From: Mycteria americana
Lineage: Eukaryota > Chordata > Aves > Ciconiiformes > Ciconiidae
Length of the DNA stretch: 64,000 nucleotides
Reading direction: 5' to 3'
Assembly: GCF_035582795.1 (NCBI RefSeq)
Contig: NC_134373.1
Coordinates: forward strand, 12,980,001 to 13,044,000
Under the pieces are notes generated by a model. It worked only from the letters and a program-made list of their open reading frames with translations. It did not search any database and was not told where the DNA came from. Position numbers and translations under genes: made by a program. This document shows positions 21,901-32,791 of the stretch, piece by piece. Numbering within the stretch: position 1 is the first letter of the stretch; each line of letters opens with the position of its first letter.

Positions 21901-24900
21901 ATCTTCATTTGTAGATCTATAAAACTTATTTCAGTTATCTGATTTTTTTTAGATATGTGCTACCTCAGCTGAGCAAAACACAGGAATCTTGCTATTTTCA
22001 AGTGTTTCTTTACAGTTTTTATTGAATTCATTAAACACAACTTCAGAAGATTCAAAAAGAATCACTGCGCATTAGAGCCTGTCCTTCTGAAGTCAATAAA
22101 AGTGTTACATATTTATTTAAATAATGGGAGCTTTTCATAAGGATTACAGATTTTGGCATCAGTTGATAGCGGAATGGCAAACCAAGCACAAGTAGTAAGA
22201 GGACATGTATTCATTGTTATGAATATTATGTTATGAATTCAATGTTATGGTTCATTCAACTCACCATCTCACATTAAGTGTCACTGGATAACGAATATAT
22301 TGCATGTAAACATCAAATTTCAGAGCAACCACCAAGTACCCAGGGTTAAGAGGAAACTATCCTCAAGCAAAATTTTTCGTGATCCTGTTATCCCTTCTAC
22401 CAGAATGTGACCTGCATCTGACAGTACTTAAGACACTTCTCTGAACTTTTTAGGCTTGTTTGTAATAGTCAAATACAACAACCACTGAAGTCAATGGAAA
22501 ACCAACCAAACAAAAACCAACCCTCTGACTTCAGTTGAACCGTTATATCATGCCCATTTACATTTTCTACTGAAGAAAGTGAGAGCACAGCTCCACGACA
22601 GCTTAAACTGGTGCACGCTGGTGCTGCCACAGCTCTGCTCTTGCTGTTTACCCTAATCATCCCATCTCCTCCCTTACGCTAGCATTGGCACTCATCTGAC
22701 CTCATGGTGAACCTGCTTGCAAAGCTAAAACAGCAGAAAAACATTCAGATTTCTGCAGCACATCACAACGTGGCTGAATGAGTTCCAGAACCAACACAAA
22801 GACAGGGTAGGAGCATGCAACTTACAACAGGACTGCAGTACTACTCACGTGCATCAGTTTAAAATCATGGAACTGCATGTTAAGTCCTCAGTGTTTCTAT
22901 TCTTTCAGTTCTGCTTATTCTCCCTTCATATTAGAATGAGGGGCTTGCTGTAGAAAGGGTCAAAGCTTCCTGAATTTCAAGGGAAGTAGGTGAAAGTCCT
23001 AACACCTGCTATAAGTAAGCACCATCAGAGCACCTCCGTATGGCTGTCTACAAACCTGCTAAAACTAGCATGCCGGATCAACTGTATGTGAAATCATAGT
23101 AAGAAGTATTATAAGAAGAAACAAAATAGAGCAGGGAAAAGGAAATATGGAGATAAGGCAAAGTCATTCAAGTACGACCTAATTTCAAAGATTCAAAAGT
23201 TCATTATGCAGTGAGCAGAACATAGCATGATTATAAGATGTTTTTTCCCCTGAACTACAGACTCAGCTCAGAGAGACTTACAGCTTGTTTACACTTACAG
23301 CATATGCTTCTGCCTTCTTAAAAGTTTAACAGACTGAACACATCTTGTTCCCACTTAGGGAAAACAAACGACAACTAAAATAAAGGCATTTACCCTTGAA
23401 GAGCAACACAATGACTGAGATTAGATGAACTCTGATGAAATGTTTTGGCAGCTACATGAGAAGAACTTCAGAGGAGATCAAGAGTTTATGTGACCCACAT
23501 CAAGATTAAAGAGCTGGTGAAACGTGTGGTATCCGGGAGTTTGAACATTCTGAGAACTGCACATGCTAACTTTGAAAGGAGCTTGGTTTTAATTAGTAAC
23601 ATCCCTCTAGAGTGGAATAGCATGCCTGCCACATGCCAGCATTCAAAGAGGTTCAGACACATGGTGAGTCAGAAACCAGCACTATTCAGTAACATTGAAA
23701 ACGCACCATATAATTAGGACAAAGTAGCCTATCATCTAGTATCAAGGCGGTTTTAGTTTGGTTTTTTAATTAATGCCAGCAAATGCCAGGCTCAAATTTC
23801 CTACAAGAGCGCTCTGTCAAAATACCTTTAAACACTTCTTCACGCCATCACTTTTAAGGCCCTGTTTGGCCCCTCCTTTCACCCTGTAAGTATTTATTCA
23901 GGGTGTTGAAATACTTGTGGAATGAAAAGAAGAGGGGGAAATCAAGGACAGCGCTTTGATATGTAATTTAAAGTTTTCACAAAGTATCTTCATATTCTCA
24001 CCCTCAGCTTCAAACAGATACCCTGTATGTCTGAAAGTTACAAGCACATGCCTTTAAAATACAAGAGGCCTTGGAATGAAGTACCTATACACAAAGTTCT
24101 TACTGAGGAAATCCATCTGTGGCACCGCAGAAACATGAATCTTTACTTCTTTAGATCCTTCGGCTTGGCTCAAGTAATCTACTGTCCATTTGGTTGTGCA
24201 AGTGCCCAGTTCCATTCCTTTCAGCACTACTGGCTTTCTCTAAGGAACAAAAAAAAATTCAATAGTGAAATGATCGTAGCATCCAGTGGAAAAAAAAACA
24301 GAATTAGTTTTTCAGACGAAGTACATGCAAACAAGTCAGTTGAATACTGGGACCCACTACACAAAGTCACAACTGATCTGCTCACGAATGAACAAGGCAA
24401 ATCAGAATGCTGAATGTTGAAATAAAATGCAGTAAATCGTGGGACTGTTTCTCTGTTTACTATATCCTCTTTGCTAGCAGGATAAGGAAGAATATGGAGA
24501 TGCAAAGACAATTTTAATGCTAACTTTGTGGTGGGGCCACTGAGGAATCTAGCCAGGCTAAGGAATAGCTTTAGTCATTCTAGCCAGAGCTTAGCAGAAA
24601 GCAGACAAAAGCCCATACAGTTAAGATGTAGACTGTGAGCTATGGTAGTGCTATATGTTCTCATGAAAGAAGCGCTTTCCACCTATATTAAGGCTCCTTG
24701 ATGCTGACAACCACAAACAGGTTTGATCCAGCGCACACAAAAAAATCAGTAGAAAGACACTTTTGCTTTGAATCGGGACCTTGGAGAAAAAAAGGAAGGA
24801 GCGATGACAAAGCAACAAAACCAGCAATCGCACTTTTTTTAACCACTGTCAAAGCAAATTAACTCACAGAGAGATCAGCTCTCAGAGCTCTCCTGCAGCT

Positions 24901-25326
24901 GAGATTTGCCTGTGGAAGCTCCCTGCTCCTAAACTCACATTCAATTTAACGGATGACGATACCTTTTACGAAGCACATACAGCCCAAACCCGCGGTTTGT
25001 CAGCACTAGCTCTGCCAGGCGAGGAGGTGCCGCAGGAAACCTTCCGTCTGCCCTTGTCTCCCCGTACAGTCCCAGCCCGCTCCAGCGGGGGCCCCGCTCA
25101 CAACACCCAGCCTGCGCGAAGCCGGCTCGGGCGGCTGCCCCGGGCCCGCCGCCACCGCTGAAGCCCACCCTGCCCCGCGGCACTGCGGAGCGACTCGGGG
25201 CCGCTTGGGTGTGCCGAGGCGAGAGCAGCAGAGCCCTACCCGCGGGTAGATCTCTCGCAGGAACTGCTCCCGCGTCACCCCGGCCAGCCGCGCCACCGGC
25301 ACCGCCGGCTGCTCCCGCCGCTCCAT
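15654..25326 (-). CDS. TYW5: TYW5, JmjC-type tRNA-yW hydroxylase (8 exons)
   Basis: Eight exons (25326-25240, 24239-24085, 21024-20955, 20064-20020, 19460-19323, 18409-18322, 17788-17672, 15910-15654) join in phase to 318 residues; human has 315. The enzyme is an Fe(II)/2-oxoglutarate oxygenase that hydroxylates the wybutosine side chain at position 37 of tRNA-Phe. The JmjC iron triad is complete: His163 and Asp165 in WTHYD, and His238 in LWFHN. Other family blocks are KWTVDYLSQ near residue 47, [27 protein letters not shown] and the C-terminal [13 protein letters not shown]. The first exon starts MERREQ; no earlier in-frame ATG is present. The gene shares its promoter with MAIP1. All splice sites are GT-AG. 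Confidence 0.97.
15911..17671 (-). other. TYW5 intron 7
   Basis: Intron of 1761 bp. It holds an unassigned minus-strand ORF at 15996-16202 (68 codons) with rather protein-like leucine-rich composition. Nothing else is recognised. Confidence 0.85.
17672..17788 (-). CDS. TYW5: TYW5 exon 7
   Basis: The exon lies between TTTCCTAG and CAG/GTAAGT. It encodes [19 protein letters not shown] and the conserved EAGDVLFIP strand of the JmjC barrel. Confidence 0.96.
17789..18321 (-). other. TYW5 intron 6
   Basis: Intron of 533 bp, GTATGC to CCTAG. No repeat or gene is seen. Confidence 0.85.
18322..18409 (-). CDS. TYW5: TYW5 exon 6
   Basis: An 88-nt exon after TTATTCCAG. It encodes [19 protein letters not shown], matching the family block directly after the HxD iron motif. 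Confidence 0.96.
18410..19322 (-). other. TYW5 intron 5
   Basis: Intron of 913 bp starting GTAGGT. It is AT-rich and nothing is recognised. Confidence 0.85.
19323..19460 (-). CDS. TYW5: TYW5 exon 5 with the HxD iron motif
   Basis: A phase-0 exon of 46 codons after TTTTTTTTCAG. It runs from DIADIRKQF to LWTHYD, so the facial-triad residues His163 and Asp165 sit at its very end. Confidence 0.97.
19461..20019 (-). other. TYW5 intron 4
   Basis: Intron of 559 bp. It contains an exact 17-bp tandem duplication at 19649-19682. Confidence 0.85.
19649..19682. repeat. 17-bp tandem duplication
   Basis: Two identical 17-bp units (tcaatgatattaataag) sit head to tail inside TYW5 intron 4. Confidence 0.9.
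20020..20064 (-). CDS. TYW5: TYW5 exon 4
   Basis: A 45-nt phase-0 exon between TTCTCTTCAG and AAG/GTGAGT. It encodes [15 protein letters not shown], a recognisable TYW5 block. It is easily missed by ORF scanning because of its size. Confidence 0.95.
20065..20954 (-). other. TYW5 intron 3
   Basis: Intron of 890 bp. A plus-strand G run sits near 20297-20305; nothing else is recognised. Confidence 0.85.
20955..21024 (-). CDS. TYW5: TYW5 exon 3
   Basis: A 70-nt exon after TTGTATTTCAG. It completes Arg81 and encodes [19 protein letters not shown] to LSE, matching the family. Confidence 0.96.
21025..24084 (-). other. TYW5 intron 2
   Basis: The largest TYW5 intron, 3060 bp. It contains a degraded CR1 (21275-21632) and a short imperfect duplication around 21806-21846. 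ORFs in the rest, such as plus 23490-23717, are not convincing. Confidence 0.85.
21275..21632 (-). mobile_element. CR1 LINE 3' fragment, minus strand
   Basis: The plus strand reads as the complement of a CR1 3' end: 'gaggctggaaggcacctctg', 'ctccagtccaatccc', 'ggtaacctgttccattgttt', then 'tgcccattgcctcttgtctt'. It is diverged, with an inserted G-rich run at 21470-21482. It lies in the same orientation as TYW5. Ends are approximate. Confidence 0.85.
24085..24239 (-). CDS. TYW5: TYW5 exon 2
   Basis: A 155-nt exon between TTGTTCCTTAG and TATAG/GTACTT. It encodes [18 protein letters not shown], then [18 protein letters not shown], and ends SKNFVY plus two bases of Arg81. It lacks an internal ATG-led long ORF, so I assembled it by reading the minus strand. 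A 128-codon plus-strand ORF over it (24027-24413) is its antisense shadow. Confidence 0.95.
24240..25239 (-). other. TYW5 intron 1
   Basis: Intron of 1000 bp starting GTAGGG. The exon-1-proximal 250 bp lie in the CpG island; the rest has no recognised content. Confidence 0.85.
25240..25326 (-). CDS. TYW5: TYW5 exon 1 (coding part)
   Basis: Twenty-nine codons from MERREQ to EIYPR, ending CGG followed by GTAGGG. The block [12 protein letters not shown] matches the family N-terminus, which supports this start. Confidence 0.94.
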
Positions 25327-25640
25327 GGCCGCTTCCGCGCCGGTGACCCGCGTCCGTTCCCGCCGCTCCCCCCGGAAAGAAGAGCTCGCGCAGAAACGTT
25401 CCCCGCGCCCCGCCCCCGCGAGGCAAGGGCCGGGCAACCCGCGGATTCCTCCCTTATCCGGGAGCGGGGGTCCTGGGGAAAACTGCGCGCTTCTCTGAGC
25501 CAGCGCGATCCGGAACCGCCGGTCACCCGGACCTCCACGGCCTCCGAAGAACGCCCCGCCGCGGGGGAACCGGCGGCGGCGGCGGCTCTGTTTCCCGCGG
25601 AGCGGGCGCCGCGGCCGGACGGGGCGGGGCAGCGGGCATC

Positions 25641-25958
25641 ATGGCGCTGCGCGCGGCTCCGGGCCGCGGCTGCTGGCTGGCGCGCGCGCTCGCGGCGCCG
25701 GGGGCAGCCCGGGTCCCGCCGCCGCCCGCCGCCGCCTCGGCCCTGCCGCTGGCCCGGGTCCGGCCGCTCCGGCCTGCCGCGCGGTTCGCCAGCACCGCCG
25801 GGCAGGGGCCCGAGGCCGAGGGTCCGCAGCGGCGGGTGGTGGTGGTGAGGATCACCAGCCCCTTCGCCTGGCTCCGCACCCGCTTCTATTACCTCCTCAT
25901 CCGCCTCTACTTCGACCAGGAGTTCAGCATCGAGGAGTTCACGCGGGGGGCCAAGCAG
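25641..25958 (+). CDS. MAIP1: MAIP1 exon 1
   Basis: 106 codons ending GCCAAGCAG before GTGAGC. It encodes the presequence and the YFDQEFSIEEFTRGAKQ block. Confidence 0.95.
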
Positions 25959-28900
25959 GTGAGCGCCGAACGGGCGGCGGGGCTCGGTCCCCCGGCCTGG
26001 TGCGGTGCCTCAGGGGGAGGAGAAGGGCCTGGACGCCTGCCTGAGGGGAGGGGTGCCCGAGCCGGGCTGGCTGCGCCCCGGCCCGCGGCGGCACCTCGGA
26101 GCGGCCCCGCTGAGGCTCCTGAGGGGGCTGCCCTGGCGGGTTTAATTTCACGTCGTAGCGCCTGTGTTCGCTCGGTTCTCAGACTTCTGTGTGAAACAGA
26201 TGGAGTTCCCCGCTTTTGGCTCCAAGTACCTCACTTCTGGAGGAAGTGAGAATAACCGGAGGTGCGCTTTTCCTCAGACTTTTCTTGTTTTCTTTTCCCA
26301 GATTCCAGAATTAAAATGAGCTGGTTTAGCCATCCCCCAAAGCAGTGTGAAGGAAGGTGCTTCTAGATGTTTTAGAGACTTTAAAGGGAAATGTATCTCT
26401 TCGTAGCTGGTTTTCCTAAAATGACAAAGCTTAGGCAGGCATAGAGCTGGTGCACGAATTTGTTTCTCCAAACTTACAAGCCCAATAAGCTTTGTCAGCA
26501 AGATGTGTGGAAGATGTAGTGTCAAAGCTAATCATGTAAAAGTTACAGTTACCTGCTGTGAAACTTCAGTTACTATATTTAATTTAAACAGAAAAACCCA
26601 ACCCAAAACAACACACTGGGTGGTAGGGGACAGAATGTTAAAATGCTTAAGATCAATTCAAGAGACAAAAAAAACCCTACACCAAATTAGTTGATGTGCG
26701 TGCAGAACCACCTGTTTTACCTTGCCCTTCTTTTTTTGTTTGCTTTTAATTGCCATAGAATCCTAAACACTCTGTCAGCATTTCACAAGTCCACTATTTG
26801 AATATGTAGAGGCTTTATTCTGTGTAACTATACCTGCAAAATTGAGGGGAAAAAGGGAGTTGACTTTCCTGAAGTTTAGAGACTAAACGAGATTTATAAA
26901 GAAATTTTATAAACTGGAGCTTCTGTTTTAACGGAAACCAGGAGATGAGCTGGGAAGAGAGGAAGGGGAACAAAATATTTACAGGGAAAGACATGGACTG
27001 TTTGAATTATAAAAAAGAGAATAAAACCAACTTATATAGATTACTGTAATGCCTTTTTGTTTTTTTAGTAAGCTGTGTGTTCACTTGCCTGTTGTCAAAA
27101 GGTTTGATGCTTTAAATAAGAGACTGAAAAGAAACCTTATGTTTTTATCAGTTCATGGAATCACTTTTTTAATGCTGGAGGGCTTCCATTTCAATGGTGG
27201 TATACCCTGCAAACATTGAAATCTTAAATCATGGAATATTTGGGTAGCTTGTTGCATAATGATGGATTTGTCTGAAAAATAAGCCAACCTAGCGTTATTT
27301 TTTAATGTATTTCTCTCTCTCTTTTTTTTTTTTTTTTTTGGTAGGCCTTTTCTGTTGTTTCAAAGCTGCTATCTCAGCGTAAACTTGACCTGCTGGATGA
27401 ACTTGTGTCAGCAGAGGTAAATGCTTTCCATCTCTTATTCTAGCAATTGATTTTCCATTATGAAACAACATGCGTTCAGCCTGTCATTATCTACAAATAC
27501 TGGCAGTTTGGTTTAATTTGGGAAAAACAGCATAATGCAGAACAGAGCAATTTTTTGTCCTGCAGCTTTTTTACGTTTAATTTCAAGGCATGAAACTTAA
27601 TTTAAAGTTACTGTATTTAAAAAAATATATATTTTTTTGCCCTTTAGCATAAGGACCAATTGCCAGAAAGATTGCTGGTGTACTGGAAAGGATTGAAAGG
27701 TGGTGGGTTCTGGATGGCAGGCGGAATTGTATACCTCTGTTGGTGTAGGCAGATAGCTGATGCTTTCGGTCTGTGCACTAGAATTCTGATGAAGAAAGGA
27801 ACTGGTTTGTGCTCATCCCTGCTGCACTAATACATTCCCACCCCCAAGCAGATCATACAGCCAATTACTGGTTTCGGCTAGAAGACCTCAGTCTTGTGTC
27901 ATGGTCTCAGGGATATGGCTGACCTGGCTAGTTAAACATCGGTGCTGCATGTTCTGTGTTTTTATGAATTTTTAATTGCTGAAGTTGTCTTGGCCTTCCC
28001 AGGGGACGGAGGTAGCAGATGCATCAGAGTCAAGTGGAGGAGATACTTCAGGTCTATGTCTGCCATCTTACTGGCTGTCAGCTTGGCCTGCCCTATTGCC
28101 ACCCATGCCTTTGCAGCAAAAGTATTGGTGCTGTTCTAGTGCATCCCCACGGGACAATCTTGCCTCCTCTCTCTGAGCAGAGATAGCAATAAAATGTGAG
28201 TTTGTTTCTTACAGTTGTTTTGAAAGAGCATCTCCTCTTCCTCTGCTCATCTTAAATTCTTCAGGTGATCGGGTTAACATTGATCCAGAGACCTCATGTA
28301 ACCAGAGCATGTAGTGGGTGAGGTTGTGATACCACACTACTTTGTTGTTGCTTTGGCCAGTGAATTTTATACCGGCAAAATGTATTAGAAACCAATGTCT
28401 TCTAGTGAAGATCGCCTCTTGCTTCTATGTGACCTCTGGATTTGTTTGTTACTCAAAAATGGCAATTCAAGTTAGGCTAAAAACTGAGTATGAGTTAAAA
28501 ATAAGTGCTGCAGGGCTTCATCCTTCCTTGTGATGTGTCTTTCTCATGTGGTGTTTGAGGTGATGCCTCTGTTCAGTTCGTGTACCACACCCTTTTTCTA
28601 CTTAACACAGCTGTGTAGGTCTTAGGACACTCAAATACTATGGATATGAATGCAGTACGGAACTGAAGTCCCACAGCAATGATTTTTCAGTCTTTTCTGA
28701 TTTGCAGGTGTTTAAACTTTTTCTAATGGGAATGTGGATAACAAAATGACAAAGATAAACTTAGTGGTAATAGAACTGATTTTCAAAGAAATTTGTGAAA
28801 GATAACTAAGAAATAATTTAATCAAAAGCCAAGGAATATACACATAGCAAGAAATCAGCAGTGAGAAGGCAGAGTGTAAGTATGATTGTGGAAGCAAGCT

Positions 28901-31900
28901 TAACTGGTATTTTCTGGGCTTACATGCCTTGCTTTGCAACTTCTGTTTTGACAATACCTTTTCTAAACATTTTTTAAAATACTTTTGTTTTCATTGGTTT
29001 GAGCATTAAATGGATCTCCTTTAACATCGCTGAATTAGGTTTTGGGAGCACCCAAACTTCCCAGTGCTTTTTGACTTCTGCTGTTTTATATCTTATACAA
29101 ATGTTGTAGCAATATAGCTCATTTTATTAACTGCAGTAGAAAAGATTGTTACTTCAATTTCCTAATGAAAAACTGACAGTTTTTCTGAATTTAGGTACTT
29201 CAGGTGCTGAAGGAAAAGATTTCTTTGCTCCCTGACAACCACAGGGATGCTTTAGCAGCTGACATTGATGCAATCATGTACACGACAGAAGGAGATGTTC
29301 GCATTTACTATGATGATGATGGTATGTTTAGAATTCTAAAACATTTCAGCAATGGGCAGTCTTATTTCCTGGTTTTGCTACTAAGCAGGCATTCTCCTTA
29401 CAGATCCTTAGCATCTTCTTAGCAATCTCAAACATTCAAAAACAATTATTCTACTATATGCAGCAAGCTGTTGCTTCAGCAATGAAAATATATCTTCCAA
29501 GAAGAATAGTGAAGGCTGGATAATGAAATAAATGTTGCTGTCTTCACGTCTATTCTACTTTCATGGAATATACTTTGTTCTAGGACTTCTTGATTATTTT
29601 TTTTAAGCTAGTGATGAGCTCAGACAAGTTTTTCTTTTGGTTAAATACCAGAATTATGTGCTTAGTTCACTATCGGACACAGTTGCGATGGTTTATAGTC
29701 TAACCATGGGTCTTCCAATCAGCATTTCAAATTGTCAGACCCAGTGAGCTTTTTTCCTGTTTTGGGGGATAGGGAGTTTTTTTTCTCTTAGTTTGCTCCT
29801 GAGTTTCAACTACTCTACATACTTTCGTAGATCAGTAGTCGGCTTTGGACCTTGTGGTAACCAGCTTTTCTTCATACGGTTTGATTATGTATGATGTCAT
29901 GCAACACTCATGATACAATACATACCTTTCTACAGAGTGTAATTTTACTGTTGCTAAACAGCATGAATATGGCTTTAAATAGATTTATTGTTCATTATTC
30001 TATCATGCATCCTTTAAGGCTAAAGTCAGCTGCCCTTCCAGCGTCTCACTAGAATATATGCTAGATAGCAGTCTTTGGTCAATGAGAAAAATGAGATCTA
30101 CTTTATGCTTTAATTTATTTCCAACAGGAAGGAAGTTTGTTAGTATTCTGATGCGTTTCTGGTATCTGAATGGTGCTAACCTACCTGATGAAGTACCAGG
30201 TGAAACCAAAGTTTTCCAGATCGTGTTTGGAGATGAAAGCACAAAAGAAAAAAGACATCTTTTAACAGCAAACTATGAGTAAGTTTACTTGTCCTTTTTT
30301 TTTTTTCTTCATGGACATGGGCTGGCTCTGTGGAAAGCAGTTTGGGAACTGAAAGCATTCACACATTCACCAGTGCAGAACTTGGTATGTTTTAATTTAC
30401 CTTGATTCTAATCTCAGTTCTCATCCAGCTTTCCATTTTTTATTCTAGGGCCAAATTTTTTAAATACCCTCTTAAAGTCATTATGTTATTACATCACTTC
30501 TGAGTTGAGATTAATGGGAATTCTTTCTCTGTCAGGAAGAGCAATAGTTGAAGCATTGAATGAGGTTTCTGATCCTTTCTTATACTGCTGCAGCTTTCAG
30601 GAAATAGGCCAATATCAGTCCTTGTTTCCCATTGTAGTACACCTAACAGCAGTGCAGTCAAGCCAAGCAGTCAAGTGTCGTGCTGCTGACTTGTCACTTC
30701 CCGCACAAAAGTCAGAACAGCAATTAGCTGAAAAAGTAGCTCATGAAAGAGGAAATTTTTTAGCCAAATGCTTTCTGCGGAAAGGCAGAACAAAGCAGGC
30801 ATCACCTGGTGTTCAGATAATTTATGCCACTCTGATCCAAGCCCTCAAAGCACACATTAGGTAGATGGATTTTCATAGAAATGCTTGTAATGTCTGTATT
30901 AGCGTACTGATCTCGGAGCAGTGCAGAAAGATCTGCGCAGTTTGCAAAATGTACTGAAAATAATATTCTCAGAAGTTGGAAAAAGTGAGAATTTTTGTGA
31001 GAGAAATGCAATATAATCAATAATTTCTACACCCGTGTTTGAAATGGAGAGACTAAGGGGTCTAGATGATCAGGAGCTCTGAAACAAAAGAAACACTCTG
31101 AGGACACCAGTGCTTTTTGCCTGGATGGATTTTTTGTGGATCCATCCCTTAGCCGAATTCAGCATCTTTTTTAGAGTTGGAGGCTTCTGTGGCTCCATTA
31201 ACCTCAAGAGCCTCCCCTTAAAGCCCTAAATATCCCTTCCTAATCCCCAGCAGAGAGATCTTTGCAAGTATGCGTTCCTTCTGCTATTTACAGTGCTAAC
31301 CTAAACTCAAATTGGCAAAGGTACTACAGGCCTTAAGTATTTGGGTGTCTGGAGAAGACAGTTTCCAGGAGTGGATTTGCATGTAATTGCAAAGCAATGA
31401 GACTATACTGCTCTTGTCCACAATATGCATGCTACTTGGGAGCATGAATATTCAGTTTGAAGCTCAGCCTTGTCTTTAGATGATGAGCAGTCAGAACTGG
31501 CATGCTCAGGGAGGAAGGCATTAATGACTGCAAAAGGAAGAGGAAGATTCTTTGAAAACAGGGATGGACATTTTCATTTTCCTATCAACAACTGCAGAAT
31601 TGTCTTTCAGGGAGATTCAGTACTACGGTTAGCTTCATCTTTGATGTATTTCTGAAAATATATTACTTTTTAAAGTAAGTTCAGTAAAAATGAAAACTTT
31701 CAGGTACAATGTGGAGCATGTGGTTTCCCTTTACACTGCAGTTGCCATCCCATTAAATGAAACCCTTTATTTAGAGATGAAGATCTGCCAAGAAGCTGTA
31801 TTCATAGTTACTGCTATGAAAACTGAGTGCTTTCTTGATATCAGGATCTTTACTGTTGTTACTTGATCCTGTCTGAGGGGTTTGAACCAAAACGTTCTGC

Positions 31901-32167
31901 ACTTTGTTTCTTACTGTAGAATTAATTTTGATCTTCCATTTTGGGGCATAAGCATCAGAGCCTAAGGTGCTTTTACAGGAATAACTTTGAAGTAAAATAC
32001 TTCTTCATGGTTTCTTGCTGGTGTTAGTAGCTCTTTAAGGATCACGTAAATTTTAACAACTCTTCACTTACTGTCTTCCCTTTTCCAGGTTCCAGAGGGA
32101 ATTTACAGAAGGAGCAAAACCAGACTGGACAATTACACGGATTGAGCATCCAAGGCTATTAGAATAA
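25641..32167 (+). CDS. MAIP1: MAIP1, matrix m-AAA protease interacting protein 1 (5 exons)
   Basis: Exons 25641-25958, 27345-27416, 29195-29321, 30128-30278 and 32089-32167 join in phase to 248 residues; the human protein is 291, the difference lying in the N-terminal leader. MAIP1 is a matrix protein that binds the m-AAA protease subunit AFG3L2 and protects or sorts the EMRE subunit of the calcium uniporter. The first 50 residues are Ala/Arg/Pro-rich without acids, as in a mitochondrial presequence. The TIM44-like body starts near residue 70 (WLRTRFYYLLIRLYFDQEFS), continues through LPDNHRDALAADID and FVSILMRFWYL, and ends TRIEHPRLLE. The ATG has a G at +4 and is the first in frame. It is divergent with TYW5. 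Confidence 0.96.
25959..27344 (+). other. MAIP1 intron 1
   Basis: Intron of 1386 bp ending in a 20-T tract and GGTAG. The first 150 bp are still CpG island. No repeat is recognised. Confidence 0.85.
27345..27416 (+). CDS. MAIP1: MAIP1 exon 2
   Basis: A 72-nt phase-0 exon encoding AFSVVSKLLSQRKLDLLDEL to VSAE, closely matching the family. Acceptor is TTTGGTAG and donor GAG/GTAAAT. Confidence 0.96.
27417..29194 (+). other. MAIP1 intron 2
   Basis: Intron of 1778 bp. Short plus-strand ORFs at 27942-28176 and 28342-28533 show no recognisable product. Confidence 0.85.
29195..29321 (+). CDS. MAIP1: MAIP1 exon 3
   Basis: A 127-nt exon after TGAATTTAG encoding VLQVLKEKISLLPDNHRDAL through GDVRIYYDDDG, ending one base into a Gly codon before GTATGT. 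Confidence 0.96.
29322..30127 (+). other. MAIP1 intron 3
   Basis: Intron of 806 bp ending TTTCCAACAG. Nothing else is recognised. Confidence 0.85.
30128..30278 (+). CDS. MAIP1: MAIP1 exon 4
   Basis: A 151-nt exon encoding RKFVSILMRFWYLNGANLPD to LLTANY, with donor GA/GTAAGT splitting Glu223. Confidence 0.96.
30279..32088 (+). other. MAIP1 intron 4
   Basis: Intron of 1810 bp ending CCCTTTTCCAG. A 119-codon plus-strand ORF at 30505-30864 is open but unrecognised, probably chance. Confidence 0.85.
32089..32167 (+). CDS. MAIP1: MAIP1 exon 5 (last)
   Basis: The final 79 coding bases encode FQREFTEGAKPDWTITRIEH and PRLLE before TAA, the conserved family C-terminus. Confidence 0.96.
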
Positions 32168-32375
32168 ATGCCTTCTACAGGCTTTTTATGTACCATTGTA
32201 AATGTTCTGATGTAACAAATATCAGGCTGCTTTTGTCTCTTTTTTTTTTTTTTTTTTCCCTTCCTGCCTTCTTCAAAAGAGGGATGAATTTTGTATGTTT
32301 GATTTCCCAAAATTGTTTCTGAAACTCGCACTATGCTGCGGTATTACAATAAAGCCTTTTCCCTGGAACAGGCTA
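32168..32375 (+). other. MAIP1: MAIP1 3' UTR
   Basis: A short 3' UTR of about 200 nt with a T tract of roughly 20 bases at 32240-32258. It ends shortly after the AATAAA at 32348. Confidence 0.75.
32348..32353 (+). terminator. MAIP1: MAIP1 poly(A) signal
   Basis: Canonical AATAAA 180 nt after the stop codon, and the first on this strand. Confidence 0.8.
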
Positions 32376-32791
32376 GTACAAGTTTAATTAGTACTAATGC
32401 TCATCCAAGGCATTTACACAGCGCAGTTTCCCACAGGCTGGTATTACGGGTATGTCGTCTTACATTCTGAGAAGAAATGGTACTACTTGAAGATAAACAA
32501 CACTTTCATGGCTGGTAGCCCTTCTGAGTTATTTTCATATGTTTCTTTTTTCCCTAGGGACTGTACAGTATAAAACTGAATAATATGCAAGATGAAATAG
32601 AGGTAGATGGACTTCTTAAATTGTCTAGCCTCAGCAGTTCATTTTGAGGTAATCTTGCTTTTGAATATATTTGAGATTAAGAAAGTTAGAGCCATTATCA
32701 GTATTTAGTACAGGATTGGAGTAAGAAAAAACTTTTAGCATTGCACTGGGAAAATGGATCAAAGATATATCTCTGTGTATATATATATACA
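32376..32791. other. Intergenic DNA between MAIP1 and the LTR
   Basis: No gene is seen. It ends in a short TA-repeat that served as the LTR integration site. Confidence 0.6.

Larger units (their letters stand above)
24990..26110. promoter_or_regulatory. CpG island and shared TYW5/MAIP1 promoter
   Basis: Dense CpG DNA covers both first exons. The start codons (TYW5 at 25326 on minus, MAIP1 at 25641 on plus) are 314 bp apart and diverge. CCGGAA ETS-type sites lie at 25372 and 25510, with GC boxes near 25620. There is no TATA box and no ATG in either leader between the start codons, so a compact bidirectional promoter is the simplest reading. Confidence 0.85.

Noticed and set aside
24027-24413. 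128-codon plus-strand ORF
   Set aside because: It is the antisense shadow of TYW5 exon 2, which explains its open frame.
24941-26151. Other-frame ORFs in the second CpG island
   Set aside because: Same GC effect. Only the TYW5 exon 1 and MAIP1 exon 1 frames match protein families and splice sites.
30505-30864. 119-codon ORF inside MAIP1 intron 4
   Set aside because: MAIP1 exons 4 and 5 join in phase without it, and the product is unrecognisable.
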